A DNA stretch of 64,000 nucleotides from Magnetospirillum sp. SS-4 (GTDB lineage Bacteria; Pseudomonadota; Alphaproteobacteria; Rhodospirillales; Magnetospirillaceae). Position numbers and translations under genes: made by a program. The notes beneath the pieces are model-generated. The model did not search any database, was not told the DNA's origin, and saw nothing but the letters and a program-made list of their open reading frames with translations. Below, one piece after another: positions 22,284 to 30,534 of the stretch (positions are counted from its first letter, which is position 1; each line of letters starts with the position of its first letter). The stretch spans positions 1 through 64,000 of the forward strand of contig NZ_CACVCH010000013.1 in the NCBI RefSeq assembly GCF_902729425.1, written 5' to 3'.

Positions 22284-23075
22284 TTACGCAGCGATAGGCT
22301 GCTGGGTGCTGGACTGATTAAGGTCAGTGCCAGCGTTAATCGCGGCCTGAAGGGCGTCGGCCTGGGCCGTAGCCTGTGCGGCAGCGATATTGGCGACTGT
22401 GCTGGTCGGCACAGGCGTATTGGCATTGGACTTGCCCGACTTGGCCTTGTCGTTGCCGATGCGGCGGATTTCGGCCTTCACCTGGTCGCTGTCGGGATTC
22501 CCGACAGTTTGGATGACGGACAGAGCGCCGTTGGCATCGACGTAGCAGACAGCCAGGACATAGCCGTTGCGGGCAGTGACGTTGGCATGCGGGGCGATTG
22601 AGCCGATGCTGCCGACTTGCTGAAGCTTGGCAAGGCCGCTGCTGTAGGCATTGGTCTGCGCGGTCTGCTTTTGCTCGGGAGTAAGGCTGTTGCCGCGACG
22701 AACGGCATAAACGCCGCCGCTGTTGCTCAGCCACGCTTCAAAATCCGCTTTGCCAACATCCTGTGCGTCAGCGATTTTTAGCACTTTGGCGTAGTCACTG
22801 ACTTGGTGGCGGTTGCCGTCGCCGAAGATGATTTTAATGACCTTGGCAGCCGTTGACGTGACTTCGTTGAACGACACGTTCAATGCAGCGGCAGCGTCGT
22901 TAATCGCCTTGCGGCCATCGTCCGTTTTGTTGTTGTCAACAAAGACGGCGTAGCAGCGAGCAAGAATGGAGTAAAGTCGCTTGTTGCTGGCGGAAAGCTC
23001 GTTTAGCTCCCAGTTTTCACGCTCGGCAATGATGGTGGCTAGTACGGACTGAAGGGTATTGTTTGTATTTTGCAT
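22284..23075 (-). CDS. unknown partner of AAA+ ATPase (island 2 copy)
   Basis: A 263-aa protein with the same landmarks as the other copies (W-E-x-NELSASNKRLY, KVIKIIFGDGNRHQVSDYAKVL, FEAWLSNSGGVYAVRRG), then a divergent C-terminal half ending in an Ala/Gln/Thr-rich tail. The start follows GAGGAGGACCTT. Unlike in islands 1 and 3, no leader ORFs precede it. The codons for VGNPDS contain an exact 17-bp palindrome (22490-22506). Confidence 0.8.
   Translation of the reverse strand: MQNTNNTLQSVLATIIAERENWELNELSASNKRLYSILARCYAVFVDNNKTDDGRKAINDAAAALNVSFNEVTSTAAKVIKIIFGDGNRHQVSDYAKVLKIADAQDVGKADFEAWLSNSGGVYAVRRGNSLTPEQKQTAQTNAYSSGLAKLQQVGSIGSIAPHANVTARNGYVLAVCYVDANGALSVIQTVGNPDSDQVKAEIRRIGNDKAKSGKSNANTPVPTSTVANIAAAQATAQADALQAAINAGTDLNQSSTQQPIAA
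22490..22506. repeat. 17-bp palindrome inside partner gene
   Basis: TGTCGGGATTCCCGACA in coding sequence. The homologous codons in island 1 (3501-3517) read TGTTGGGATTTCCGACA, an imperfect version. Confidence 0.8.
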
Positions 23076-23433
23076 AAGGTCCTCCTCTATGCAGGTTGCG
23101 GCATTTTGCCGTGTCGCAATTGCGCGACAAGAGGAAGCCTGATACTGTTGAAATACTATTTCAATAACTAAATGAATGTGAAAAGTGCCAAAATTGCACT
23201 TTTATTGCGTGGAAAAACAAGGGGTTACAAAAACGCTCTGTCCGCTTTTTGCCTGTCAGGTACCCCTGTACCGGGGGCGATTTTCGCCGGTTTTTCAAAA
23301 ATTGATTTTTCGGCATGGAATTGGCCCTCCACGGCCAACTTGTCGTGTTTCCCAACAAGTGCCTTTCGGTTGTCCACCTCGGTTATCAGGCCATAGTGTG
23401 TTCGTCATGTGTTCCCAATTGGAGGATGTGATG
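23076..23433. other. intergenic region between partner and DUF6641-like genes (island 2)
   Basis: It contains an imperfect dyad TGTCGCAATTGCGCGACA (23112-23129), a hairpin AAAAGTGC/GCACTTTT (23181-23203), and a decayed palindrome TGTCGTGTTTCCCAACA (23341-23357) where island 1 and 3 have two good ones. No gene is supported. Confidence 0.6.
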
Positions 23434-23871
23434 ATGAGTGCATTGGACAAGCTGAAGCTGAGCGAAAAGACCCGACGTGCTGTTGCGGCCACGCCTGAAG
23501 GGCGCTTGCGGCACAAGTTGGTGGAGGCCATCAATCAGCAGATCGCTGCTGCGGAAGCGATGAAAAAGGGCGAGAGCTTTGAAATTCGGCGCAAGCGCTG
23601 GACGAAGGACAGCGAGGGCAATAAGACCCTGCAAGATCGACTGGTCAAATTTCGCCCCTGGTACTGGCAGGAGGCCAATGGCGCGTTCATGCTGGAAGTG
23701 CGCTACGGCAACAAGATCATCGAGATCAAGCCGAAGAAGACGGCCATTGAGATCGGTGACGTGGCGGAACTGGTCCCGACGCTGACGCTGGTGCGCGATG
23801 CCGTGGTGGCTGGTGAACTGGACAAGCAGTTGGCCGCGATGAAGGGACGCTTCGGCAAGAAGCTCGCTTAA
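23434..23871 (+). CDS. DUF6641-like protein (island 2 copy)
   Basis: 145 aa, differing from the island 1 and 3 copies at only a handful of residues. Start MSALDKLKL behind GGAGG; an ATG one codon earlier is possible. The high conservation between islands, including the downstream terminator, contrasts with the AAA+ pair and implies recent exchange or strong constraint. A truncated, more diverged relative lies at 24851-25036. Confidence 0.85.
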   Translation: MSALDKLKLSEKTRRAVAATPEGRLRHKLVEAINQQIAAAEAMKKGESFEIRRKRWTKDSEGNKTLQDRLVKFRPWYWQEANGAFMLEVRYGNKIIEIKPKKTAIEIGDVAELVPTLTLVRDAVVAGELDKQLAAMKGRFGKKLA

Positions 23872-23875
23872 CGCC

Positions 23876-23903
23876 AAACAGCCCCGTACAAGCGGGGCTG
23901 TTT
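23876..23903 (+). terminator. rho-independent terminator after DUF6641-like gene (island 2)
   Basis: The same AAACAGCCCC/GGGGCTGTTT stem as at 5270-5297. Confidence 0.8.
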
Positions 23904-23905
23904 CC

Positions 23906-23986
23906 ATGAGTGCCGTACTGCCCGCGTATCAAATCGGCGGTGTGTACGACGCGCAAAGGCCCGCTGCGACGGCGGCCTATATATAA
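23906..23986 (+). CDS. conserved 26-aa micro-ORF (island 2 copy)
   Basis: It encodes MSAVLPAYQIGGVYDAQRPA and six more residues and stops 8 nt before a palindrome, as in island 1. Confidence 0.4.
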   Translation: MSAVLPAYQIGGVYDAQRPAATAAYI

Positions 23987-23994
23987 GGTGCCTC

Positions 23995-24011
23995 TGTCGT
24001 GTAACACGACA
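23995..24011. repeat. 17-bp palindrome, left border of receiver cassette
   Basis: TGTCGTGTAACACGACA, in the same place as 5389-5405. Confidence 0.9.
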
Positions 24012-24178
24012 ACGCCCGTGTATGTCACTGGCCTGCGTATAAAGAATTATTCTCCATACGCGCAGTAAAAATCACGACGTACAACACCAGTTGTTGCATA
24101 TTAAAAATTGTGCGTTAGCTATGCGTTAGTATCGCGCCTTATGGCTGCCTATATCTGCTGTGAAAATGTAAGCTACCT

Positions 24179-24622
24179 TCATTCTTTGTGCGCCAACTCA
24201 ATATCCACGCCTCTTGCAACGACAAAATCAACTATTGCAGTTGTCAGCAGTTCTAGTAGCTCGTCAATATGTGCCGGTTTTTGCATAAACCGATTTGCAC
24301 CAGCATTATGCACCAAAGTGCCAACGTTAGTCTCGTCCTGTGACGACATAACGACAATTGGGATGTTCAACCACGAGTAAAATGAACGTATATATTTGGT
24401 AAGCTCAATTCCGTTAATAAAGTTCATATGTATGTCTGTAATTACTATGTCGTAGAAATTGTCTTCGCTTTTAAAGCGCTCACCCAGCATCTTTATTGCT
24501 TCCACGCCGTTAGCGGCTCTATCTATTATGCTGCTATATTCCATCTGCTCAAAAAGGAATAAAACAAGTCGTGCATAGCTATCGTCATCTTCAACAAGTA
24601 GCACCTCTACCGAACGCCCCAT
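24179..24622 (-). CDS. single-domain response regulator (receiver only)
   Basis: A 147-aa CheY-like receiver: acidic pair E11/D12 (VEDDDS), phospho-acceptor D63 (IVITDIHM), conserved Ser/Thr of VMSSQDE, and Lys of FMQKP. There is no output domain, so it probably passes phosphate or binds a partner. Start MGRSVEVLLVEDD follows GGAGTTTCAAA; the longer upstream frame is not used. AT-rich. No kinase is nearby in island 2. Cargo of slot B. Confidence 0.9.
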   Translation of the reverse strand: MGRSVEVLLVEDDDSYARLVLFLFEQMEYSSIIDRAANGVEAIKMLGERFKSEDNFYDIVITDIHMNFINGIELTKYIRSFYSWLNIPIVVMSSQDETNVGTLVHNAGANRFMQKPAHIDELLELLTTAIVDFVVARGVDIELAHKE

Positions 24623-24850
24623 TTTGAAACTCCGCACACAAAAAGCTGCCCAGCCCCATGTGCCAGACAGCTTCTTCGTCACGTCCCAAACCCTGCATTA
24701 CCGCGGAATTTGGAGATCCGTGTTAGCGCAAAATGCACATCCAATGCGGGTATGCCGTTGAGCGCATTGCATTTTTACGCTTTGAAATGCTGCCTGCTTC
24801 ATACCTGTTATATCCCAAAAGCATAGTTGCAATCTACCACCTTTGCATCG

Positions 24851-25036
24851 TCAGCCCTTCCGCAGCGTCGCCATGCGCTCTTTCTTCGCTGCCGCTAGGG
24901 CCTTGTCCAGTTCGCCCGCTGCCACAGCCTCCATCAGCGTCTCGATCACGCCCGCAAGCTGCTCCAGCTTGCCCACCAGCACCGCCGTGTTGTCGCCGTT
25001 CAGCTTCAGTGGCTGATTGCCATAGCGCAGTTCCAA
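24851..25036 (-). pseudogene. truncated DUF6641-like gene (C-terminal half)
   Basis: The 61 codons (ELRYGNQPLKLNG ... AGELDKALAAAKKER) match the C-terminal half of the DUF6641-like protein (EVRYGNKIVEIKP ... AGELDKQLAAMKGR) at moderate identity. The N-terminal half is absent. It is a relic of another, more distant element. Confidence 0.75.
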
Positions 25037-25306
25037 AAGTCAGTTGTACTCGTCACTTCGTTGGCAATGGCGGAGGCTTTCGCGTCAGGGCAGCATAGCA
25101 CGGAGGCCGTACTGCGATAACTTGTCCGGAATCCAGACAAGTTGGCCGAGCCACAACATACATCATGTATGTTCATCGGCGTGTCGTGTTACACGACACT
25201 CGTCCCGTCAGATTTCTCATGCGAGCCGTTTGTCGGAAAACCCGACAGGCATAATCCAAGACTCCGTCGTGCTATATATAAGGCGCGCCTGTCGTGTAAC
25301 ACGACA
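25037..25306. repeat. palindrome-rich mosaic before integrase of island 2
   Basis: It holds TGTCCGGAATCCAGACA (25123-25139, decayed), TGTCGTGTTACACGACA (25182-25198), TGTCGGAAAACCCGACA (25231-25247) and TGTCGTGTAACACGACA (25290-25306). The part at 25081-25155 is a decayed copy of 20806-20870. No gene is supported. Confidence 0.8.
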
Positions 25307-25308
25307 AC

Positions 25309-26625
25309 TCAGGGCTTCTTTTTCGGATTGGGCGGTCGCTTCAGCTTCTTCAGCTTCTCCGCATCCAGCGTCAGCCAATCAATGTCCGTGTTGAATTCGT
25401 TGGCCCTGCTCACCGACGTGTCGTGTCCGTAATAGCGGTGGATCATGTCGGGGCTTGTGCCCATGTTGATGGCGACCAGCCGATCCGAAACGCCTTCATT
25501 GAGCTTCAGCGTGGCATAGGTATGGCGCAGGCAGTACGGGGTAAATGGGTCGCCTTGCACGTCGGTTTCCATCTTCAGCGCCTTCAACATGGTGTTGAAC
25601 TGCCGCTTGAATGAAACGACGGCCTCGCCAGTTTCCTGATTGGCCAAGACAAAATCGTCCTCGCCATTGAATTTGCTGACATAGCGAAAACCCGACAGCA
25701 TCGGCCACACGAAACTGTCGCAACGCACCAGCCTCGTGCCCGTTTTTGTCTCTTTCACAATGGTCAAATAGGCGTGCGGTACGTCATCAACGACCTTGAG
25801 GGAGAAGTGCTTCCACTTGATCGGCTGATGCTCTTTCCCTGGCCGCAGGCCCGTGCCGAGAACAAGATGGATGAAGGCGCTGAAAACCAGCCGTTCGTTG
25901 GTGAGCTTTTCCGACTGAGTGTCGGGGAAGCTGTTGCAGTAGTCCAAGATGGCCTTGGCCTGTTCCTTGATGAATGAGGGGCGTCGCTTCACAACGCCCT
26001 TATCTCCTCGTGTCGTCTTTTGCCCGATGTTCGGCATGCGCGAACCGTCAAGGTAGTCATTGTTGACCGCGAATTTGAAGATTTGCCGCAGCACAGTGTC
26101 TTCCGCATCGCCCTTGCCCTTGCTCGCGACCTTCTTTTCTCGCGTATAGGTGGTGCCATCGGCCCGTCGGATTGTCTCTTCCCGCTGCTCAGCACCAGGG
26201 CCTGTCTGCCAAAACGCCGCTCGCCATATCTCGTAATCGGCCAAGGTCTTTTGGGTGATCTGCGTGATCTTGTGCTTGCCGAAATACGGGATGTGATAGC
26301 GCTTCACGATCTTCGTGTAGTCGCTGATCTTGCGGGGCTTGTTGGTCGGATCGCGGCCAATGGCAGCAAGCCAAAGCTCGGCAACCGACTTGAACGACTT
26401 GGTGTGCGGATCAAGCCCTTGCTCCGTCAGCACCTCGGCCCGCATCTTCTCCCGACGCGCCCATTCCACGGCCTTGTCAAAGTTGCGCTCGCCCGTGCTG
26501 CGCACAAAGGCGTTGCCGTCCTCCCTGACAATCCGCGCTTGCCACATGCTGCTGTTGGGCCGCTGGTAGAGCGCTATCGCCCTGTCATCAAGGTAGAAAT
26601 ATTCCGTCTTCTTTTCACGGGGCAT
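25309..26625 (-). CDS. int: tRNA-targeting tyrosine integrase of island 2
   Basis: 438 aa, nearly identical to the island 3 enzyme and about 90% identical to that of island 1. Motifs GTGLRPGKE, TKTGTR, YCLRHTYAT and HRYYGHD are intact. Its 5' end faces the att core at 26753-26799. With three near-identical integrases and three identical cores, excision of one or more islands together should be possible. Confidence 0.95.
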   Translation of the reverse strand: MPREKKTEYFYLDDRAIALYQRPNSSMWQARIVREDGNAFVRSTGERNFDKAVEWARREKMRAEVLTEQGLDPHTKSFKSVAELWLAAIGRDPTNKPRKISDYTKIVKRYHIPYFGKHKITQITQKTLADYEIWRAAFWQTGPGAEQREETIRRADGTTYTREKKVASKGKGDAEDTVLRQIFKFAVNNDYLDGSRMPNIGQKTTRGDKGVVKRRPSFIKEQAKAILDYCNSFPDTQSEKLTNERLVFSAFIHLVLGTGLRPGKEHQPIKWKHFSLKVVDDVPHAYLTIVKETKTGTRLVRCDSFVWPMLSGFRYVSKFNGEDDFVLANQETGEAVVSFKRQFNTMLKALKMETDVQGDPFTPYCLRHTYATLKLNEGVSDRLVAINMGTSPDMIHRYYGHDTSVSRANEFNTDIDWLTLDAEKLKKLKRPPNPKKKP

Positions 26626-26682
26626 TTCACACCAAAACAGCTAATAATTGCAGTAACCGCCCATGTGCTCGCTGCGAGCTTA

Positions 26683-26873
26683 TGTGAAAAGAGTGTGAAA
26701 TGCAAAAAGCCGCTTTTCAGCGGCCCTGCATCATTGATTTTATTGGGAAAAATGGTGCCGGCGAGAGGACTCGAACCCCCGGCCCGCGCATTACGAATGT
26801 ATGTTCCAAAAATATTGCATTGAAATATATAGCGTATTACTGCCATTCGCGAAATGTGAAAAGAGTGTGAAAT
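26683..26873. repeat. att region between islands 2 and 3: core with flanking arm repeats
   Basis: Core at 26753-26799 (47 bp, identical to the tRNA-Thr 3' part). TGTGAAAAGAGTGTGAAAT direct repeats at 26683-26701 and 26855-26873. Same layout as the island 1/2 junction. Confidence 0.9.
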
Positions 26874-27080
26874 AAACTGCGGAAAACATTATGATAGTTT
26901 CATAACAATATATGGTGCGCAAAATCAGCAACGCACCCAACAATTAGCGTCATTGAGTGCATTTTGCGCAGCGAAAATGCGCGGGTCGCAACTTAATAAG
27001 TTCTTTGTTTGTTCTTGTCCGATTTTGCTCGTTATCGTATGCTATAATGGGAAATCTGACCACCGAACGCGGCGGTCGGC
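26874..27080. other. left-end sequence of island 3, no gene
   Basis: Nearly identical to 7918-8124. It contains the same TATGCTATAATGGG promoter-like string. No open frame is supported. Confidence 0.6.
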
Positions 27081-27155
27081 CGTCGTGTAACACGACAGTG
27101 ATGCAGCCAACTTGTCGGGAAACACGACAACTGCCTCCTGTCGGTTAAGCCGACA
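27081..27155. repeat. three adjacent palindromes at island 3 left end
   Basis: CGTCGTGTAACACGACA (27081-27097), TGTCGGGAAACACGACA (27113-27129) and TGTCGGTTAAGCCGACA (27139-27155). In island 2 the Trp-rich gene occupies this place. The third one supplies the stop codon of the next gene. Confidence 0.9.
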
Positions 27156-27438
27156 AGGCATCCGCTCTGACCGCGTTGCTGACGATGCAGTTCAATTCGC
27201 TGAGCTTGCGGCAGTTGTTCTGCTCCATCTCGGTCGTCGCCACAGCGGCGTATTTGGCCGACATGGATGCAAGCCGTTGCGACAGCCGCATCAGCACCAG
27301 CAGCGACGGTGGCCGCTTCCGCGCTTTGGCGCAGGACATATAGCTGCGCGACTGGCCGAGCCAAAACCGCGAGAACTCATACTGGCTCTCGACCATCCAC
27401 ATATCCCGCAATTCCCTATAGACCGTTTCCAACAGCAT
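27145..27438 (-). CDS. small HTH-like protein (DUF6626-like), island 3 copy
   Basis: A 97-aa homologue of the protein at 9150-9458, nearly identical up to LNC; then the tail IVSNAVRADALSA differs completely. The final codons TTG TCG GCT TAA come from the palindrome at 27139-27155. The divergent neighbour and the operator-like repeat are conserved. Confidence 0.75.
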   Translation of the reverse strand: MLLETVYRELRDMWMVESQYEFSRFWLGQSRSYMSCAKARKRPPSLLVLMRLSQRLASMSAKYAAVATTEMEQNNCRKLSELNCIVSNAVRADALSA

Positions 27439-27469
27439 GTCCGTTCTCCCTCAAGGCGTTTCGTCCCGC

Positions 27470-27492
27470 TATTTAGCCCTCCGCGCTAAATA
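27470..27492. promoter_or_regulatory. inverted repeat between divergent genes (island 3 copy)
   Basis: TATTTAG and CTAAATA with a 9-bp spacer, as at 9489-9513. Confidence 0.55.
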
Positions 27493-27544
27493 CGCTTGCG
27501 GAGCAGCGCCACGCTGGACGCTGCCGCAAGAAGGAGAAAACGCC

Positions 27545-27745
27545 ATGAACAGACTGACCTATTTGCCGAGGGGCTATTGCGAGATCGGCTTTGCCAACGA
27601 GGTTGTGACCATCGAGGAGGCCGTCCATCAGGCCATCATCGCTATGCTGCTGCGGATGACAGCGAGGCGGACGCCTTGTACTGCGGTGCTTTCAGGTTCG
27701 CATTGCGGGTCGGCTGAAGGTCAAATTTCCAGTCAGTGCCATTGA
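27545..27745 (+). CDS. 66-aa hypothetical protein (island 3 copy)
   Basis: It starts MNRLTYLPRGYCEIGFANE behind AAGAAGGAG. The last half overlaps the opposite 383-aa gene, as in island 2. Differences from the island 2 copy cluster in residues 17-35, where no opposite gene constrains them. Confidence 0.6.
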   Translation: MNRLTYLPRGYCEIGFANEVVTIEEAVHQAIIAMLLRMTARRTPCTAVLSGSHCGSAEGQISSQCH

Positions 27746-28793
27746 TCTGCACGACGCACCGGGTGGGCACGTCGCCGCGATAGCCCATGAAAGCGATGCC
27801 GCAGTTCACGCCAAGCCCTTCGCAATTTCTATCCTGGAATTCATGGATGGCGCTGGCGACGTGCTTACGGGCCAATCTGCCCTCGGCAGCTTCGGCCTTG
27901 TCCAGCCAGAAGGGAATGACCTGGCTGCTGACTGCCTCGTACCACTGCCGCGCTTCCACGTCCTGGCCGCGCTCCACATAGACCAATTCCTCCACGTGAC
28001 GTGGGCTGCGGAAATTCACGCGGTACTTCTCGTCTCCGACCTCCAATTGGCCGCGCACATAGCTGCGCGAACTGCCATCGACCCAAAGCGATATCGTGGC
28101 CTTCACCTGAGCTGTTGGCCAATTGGCCTTTGCCCAAGTGGCGAACTCCTCATTGCCTCCAAGTGGCTCCCTCTTTCTCCCCAATGGCTCGTCCGATTTG
28201 GCGGCGAAGCCACGAAGTGGCGCAGCCGCATCGTCAATCACATTGTCATTCATTCCGATTGGGCAGATCGCCTCTCTTTCTTCCGAGTGGCGAGCAGCAA
28301 GCGAGCCACCATCGACGAAATCGACCGAAGGGCCATTGGGCGTGGCCGAAGGCCGCGAGTGAGCCAAAGGCGCATCGATTAGTTTTAGCAATAGCTTAGC
28401 AATAGTGACTTCATAAGTCGTTGTATCAACAGACGAATTTGCCCCTTTGGTGTGGAAAACGTGTGGGAACCGTGTGGAAACGGTGTGAAAAGTGTGTGGA
28501 AAGCGCCCGTTCAGATAGGCCATGCGGCCACTTGATGCATGGGCGTTTGTCCAATCCACGGCTTCCTTGATTGGCCGACGCTGCGCCTTCGTCATCTGTA
28601 TTGCGCCTTGATGGGCCACCTGGATGCCGTAGTGCATGTCCAACTGCCTGACCAGCCAATCGCCCTGCTTCTCGGACGAACGCCCCTTTTGATGAAAGGC
28701 CGCGATGCAGCCAATCAGCATGTCGTCATAGCGATGGCCTCCCTGGTGCTCGCATAGCTTGTTGATGTGTCTGTTCCATTGAATGTTTGCCAT
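27642..28793 (-). CDS. 383-aa island protein of unknown function (island 3 copy)
   Basis: About 95% identical to the 387-aa protein of island 2, four residues shorter because of a small deletion in the linker (WAKANWPTAQVKATIS). The FPHTFHT repeat segment and its iteron-like DNA are kept. The start MANIQWNRH follows the same GGAGGAAAACGCAA. Function unknown; see the island 2 entry. Confidence 0.75.
   Translation of the reverse strand: MANIQWNRHINKLCEHQGGHRYDDMLIGCIAAFHQKGRSSEKQGDWLVRQLDMHYGIQVAHQGAIQMTKAQRRPIKEAVDWTNAHASSGRMAYLNGRFPHTFHTVSTRFPHVFHTKGANSSVDTTTYEVTIAKLLLKLIDAPLAHSRPSATPNGPSVDFVDGGSLAARHSEEREAICPIGMNDNVIDDAAAPLRGFAAKSDEPLGRKREPLGGNEEFATWAKANWPTAQVKATISLWVDGSSRSYVRGQLEVGDEKYRVNFRSPRHVEELVYVERGQDVEARQWYEAVSSQVIPFWLDKAEAAEGRLARKHVASAIHEFQDRNCEGLGVNCGIAFMGYRGDVPTRCVVQINGTDWKFDLQPTRNANLKAPQYKASASLSSAAA
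28450..28503. repeat. iteron-like 10-11-bp repeats within the 383-aa gene
   Basis: Same units as 10482-10535. Confidence 0.6.
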
Positions 28794-28807
28794 TTGCGTT
28801 TTCCTCC

Positions 28808-28891
28808 ATGAGCGTTTTCAGTGAAAACGCTGGGGCGGCCTGGAAAACGCTGATGAAAGAGGCTGTCACTGATCCCGTCGGACGCAGTTAA
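28808..28891 (+). CDS. conserved 27-aa micro-ORF (island 3 copy)
   Basis: It encodes MSVFSENAGAAWKTLMKEAV and seven more residues; see 10840-10923. Weak evidence for translation. Confidence 0.3.
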   Translation: MSVFSENAGAAWKTLMKEAVTDPVGRS

Positions 28892-29050
28892 GCCCCAGCA
28901 TTGTATTTATCCCGATCAGCCGCGCTGCCAATGTGGATTTGGAAAATAATTTCAGCCGTCTTGTCACGTCGCGCCATATTGCTGCATGGCAGCAATCGCG
29001 TCATTTGCAAGTCATTGATCTTATAGCCGAATTTCAGTTGATTATCGCCT

Positions 29051-29174
29051 TGTCGTGTTACACGACACTCGCGCCCGTAGGTTTAACCTACAGGCGGTCG
29101 GCCTCCACGCAGCCAACTTGTCGGGAATCCCGACAACTCCCCCATGCCCATAAATAGTGTCGTGAAACCCGACA
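29051..29174. repeat. array of four palindromes upstream of coiled-coil gene (island 3)
   Basis: TGTCGTGTTACACGACA (29051), CGTAGGTTTAACCTACA (29076), TGTCGGGAATCCCGACA (29119) and TGTCGTGAAACCCGACA (29158). Spacing is identical to island 2. Confidence 0.9.
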
Positions 29175-29188
29175 ACAGGGAGACGACG

Positions 29189-29404
29189 ATGCGGGCGTGG
29201 GAATTCATGACGGAAGAAGCGGCGGCCAACAGCTTCGCGGACAATCTGAAGCAGCAGGCTGACACCAAGGCTGATCAGGCTAAGAAGCTCAAGCAAGCAG
29301 CATCCGTCCAGAAAAAACGCGAGCAGATAAACAGCGTCAGAGCGTCCCTGACCAAGAGGCAAGGCGAACTGGGCAAGGTCATGGCATCGGCCTCTTCGTT
29401 ATAG
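29189..29404 (+). CDS. small coiled-coil protein (island 3 copy)
   Basis: 71 aa, starting MRAWEFMTEEAAANSF behind CAGGGAG, close to the island 2 copy. Here the gene is not followed by a recombinase; a TCCGTA-type palindrome 6 nt after the stop opens a 6.7-kb sensory module instead. The recombinase of island 3 lies inside that module on the other strand. Confidence 0.75.
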   Translation: MRAWEFMTEEAAANSFADNLKQQADTKADQAKKLKQAASVQKKREQINSVRASLTKRQGELGKVMASASSL

Positions 29405-29410
29405 ATGGCC

Positions 29411-29427
29411 TCCGTATCGGCTACGGA
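29411..29427. repeat. 17-bp palindrome of a second sequence type, left border of sensory module
   Basis: TCCGTATCGGCTACGGA, one mismatch in the 8+1+8 dyad. Its partner TCCGTAGCGGCTACGGA is at 36100-36116. This type was seen nowhere else in the window. Confidence 0.85.
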
Positions 29428-29564
29428 TAATCGGTCCTGCCGGGATCTGGTAAAATCTCAATCCCTGGAAATGCAGTTGGGGCCGTCTCATGAGTGCCGC
29501 GCCGTTCTGGCCCCTTTTCGGCCTCCAACCTCCGTCTCAAGACTCGCGATTACGGGAGCATGGC

Positions 29565-29768
29565 ATGAGCCAGGATGGAGAAAAGTGCAAAACGCTCAAG
29601 GCAATGAGGAAAAGGCCCGCGCTGGCAGGAAACGATCACATTGATTTTCATCGGCGCACGATTAACTCCATGCTCAATTGCCCAAATGGCCGGGAATGTG
29701 AAGATCGTTCACTCTGCACCATTACCTGCGCCGCACTTCTGAGTGAATTACCCGTCAAGCATGACTGA
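29565..29768 (+). CDS. small Cys-rich hypothetical protein before response regulator
   Basis: A 67-aa protein starting MSQDGEKCKTLK behind GGGAG. The C-terminal half has spaced Cys residues (CPNGRECEDRSLCTITC) that could bind metal. The stop overlaps the start of the next gene by 8 nt, suggesting coupling. An upstream ATG at 29490 is in frame. Not recognised. Confidence 0.5.
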   Translation: MSQDGEKCKTLKAMRKRPALAGNDHIDFHRRTINSMLNCPNGRECEDRSLCTITCAALLSELPVKHD

Positions 29769-30411
29769 CAATCAGCGCTTTACCGTCGCGGTGATCGATG
29801 ACGACGAGAGCTTTCGCGAAGCTGCTTTGTGGCTTGCCGCATCAAGAGGCTATTCCACAACAGGCTATGCCGATGAAAGCACCTTCTTGCGCGGACATCC
29901 TCTTGATGCTGTGGGGTGCGCCCTCATGGACCTGCGATTGGGCGAAAGATCGGGGCTTGATGCATTCCTGCAAGCGCGTGACCAGGGATTTGATATGCCC
30001 GTCATTATGATTTCTGCCTACGGTGATATTGCGACCGCCGTTCGTGCCGTTCATATGGGAGCATTTAGCTGGATCGAGAAGCCTATTCGGAATGAAAAAT
30101 TAATCAAGGCGATTGAGGCAGCTTGTGCCGCACATGATGATATTTGTCGTCGTTATGGACGAGCCGCGAATTATGTTCGTAATTTCTCCATGCTTACTCA
30201 GCGTGAGCTTGAGATTTATTGGCATCTCTGCAAAGGACTGACTGCAAAGGAAATTGCCTCGGAGCTGGCCATAAGCCATCGGACGGTCGAGACGCATCGC
30301 AATCAAATTTCTGCGAAGCTGTGCATCCGCTCAATTAGGGATTTCTCATCCGCCGCATATCATACCAGATTTTTCGCCCCAAACGCCGCCGCATCAGTAT
30401 CGGATACTTAG
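29761..30411 (+). CDS. FixJ/NarL-type response regulator
   Basis: A 216-aa protein. Receiver domain with VIDDDES, phospho-acceptor D57 (ALMDLRLG), SAYGD and EKP; then a LuxR-type helix-turn-helix (LTQRELEIYWHLCKG ... SHRTVETHRNQISAKL). It is a transcription factor probably phosphorylated by the MASE1 kinase in the same module. About 65% identical to the second regulator at 33641, so the pair arose by duplication. The start has a weak ribosome-binding site and overlaps the preceding gene. A GTG six codons earlier is possible. Confidence 0.92.
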   Translation: MTDNQRFTVAVIDDDESFREAALWLAASRGYSTTGYADESTFLRGHPLDAVGCALMDLRLGERSGLDAFLQARDQGFDMPVIMISAYGDIATAVRAVHMGAFSWIEKPIRNEKLIKAIEAACAAHDDICRRYGRAANYVRNFSMLTQRELEIYWHLCKGLTAKEIASELAISHRTVETHRNQISAKLCIRSIRDFSSAAYHTRFFAPNAAASVSDT

Positions 30412-30534
30412 TTTCCTGTGCTGAGCGTAGCCCACTTAGTAATCAGACCGAATATCCCTGAGCCGTTCTGTTTGAGACAACCACTTCCAGGTGGCGTGCT
30501 TGTCTCGCGCAGATTACTCAAGGGGAACACTCAA

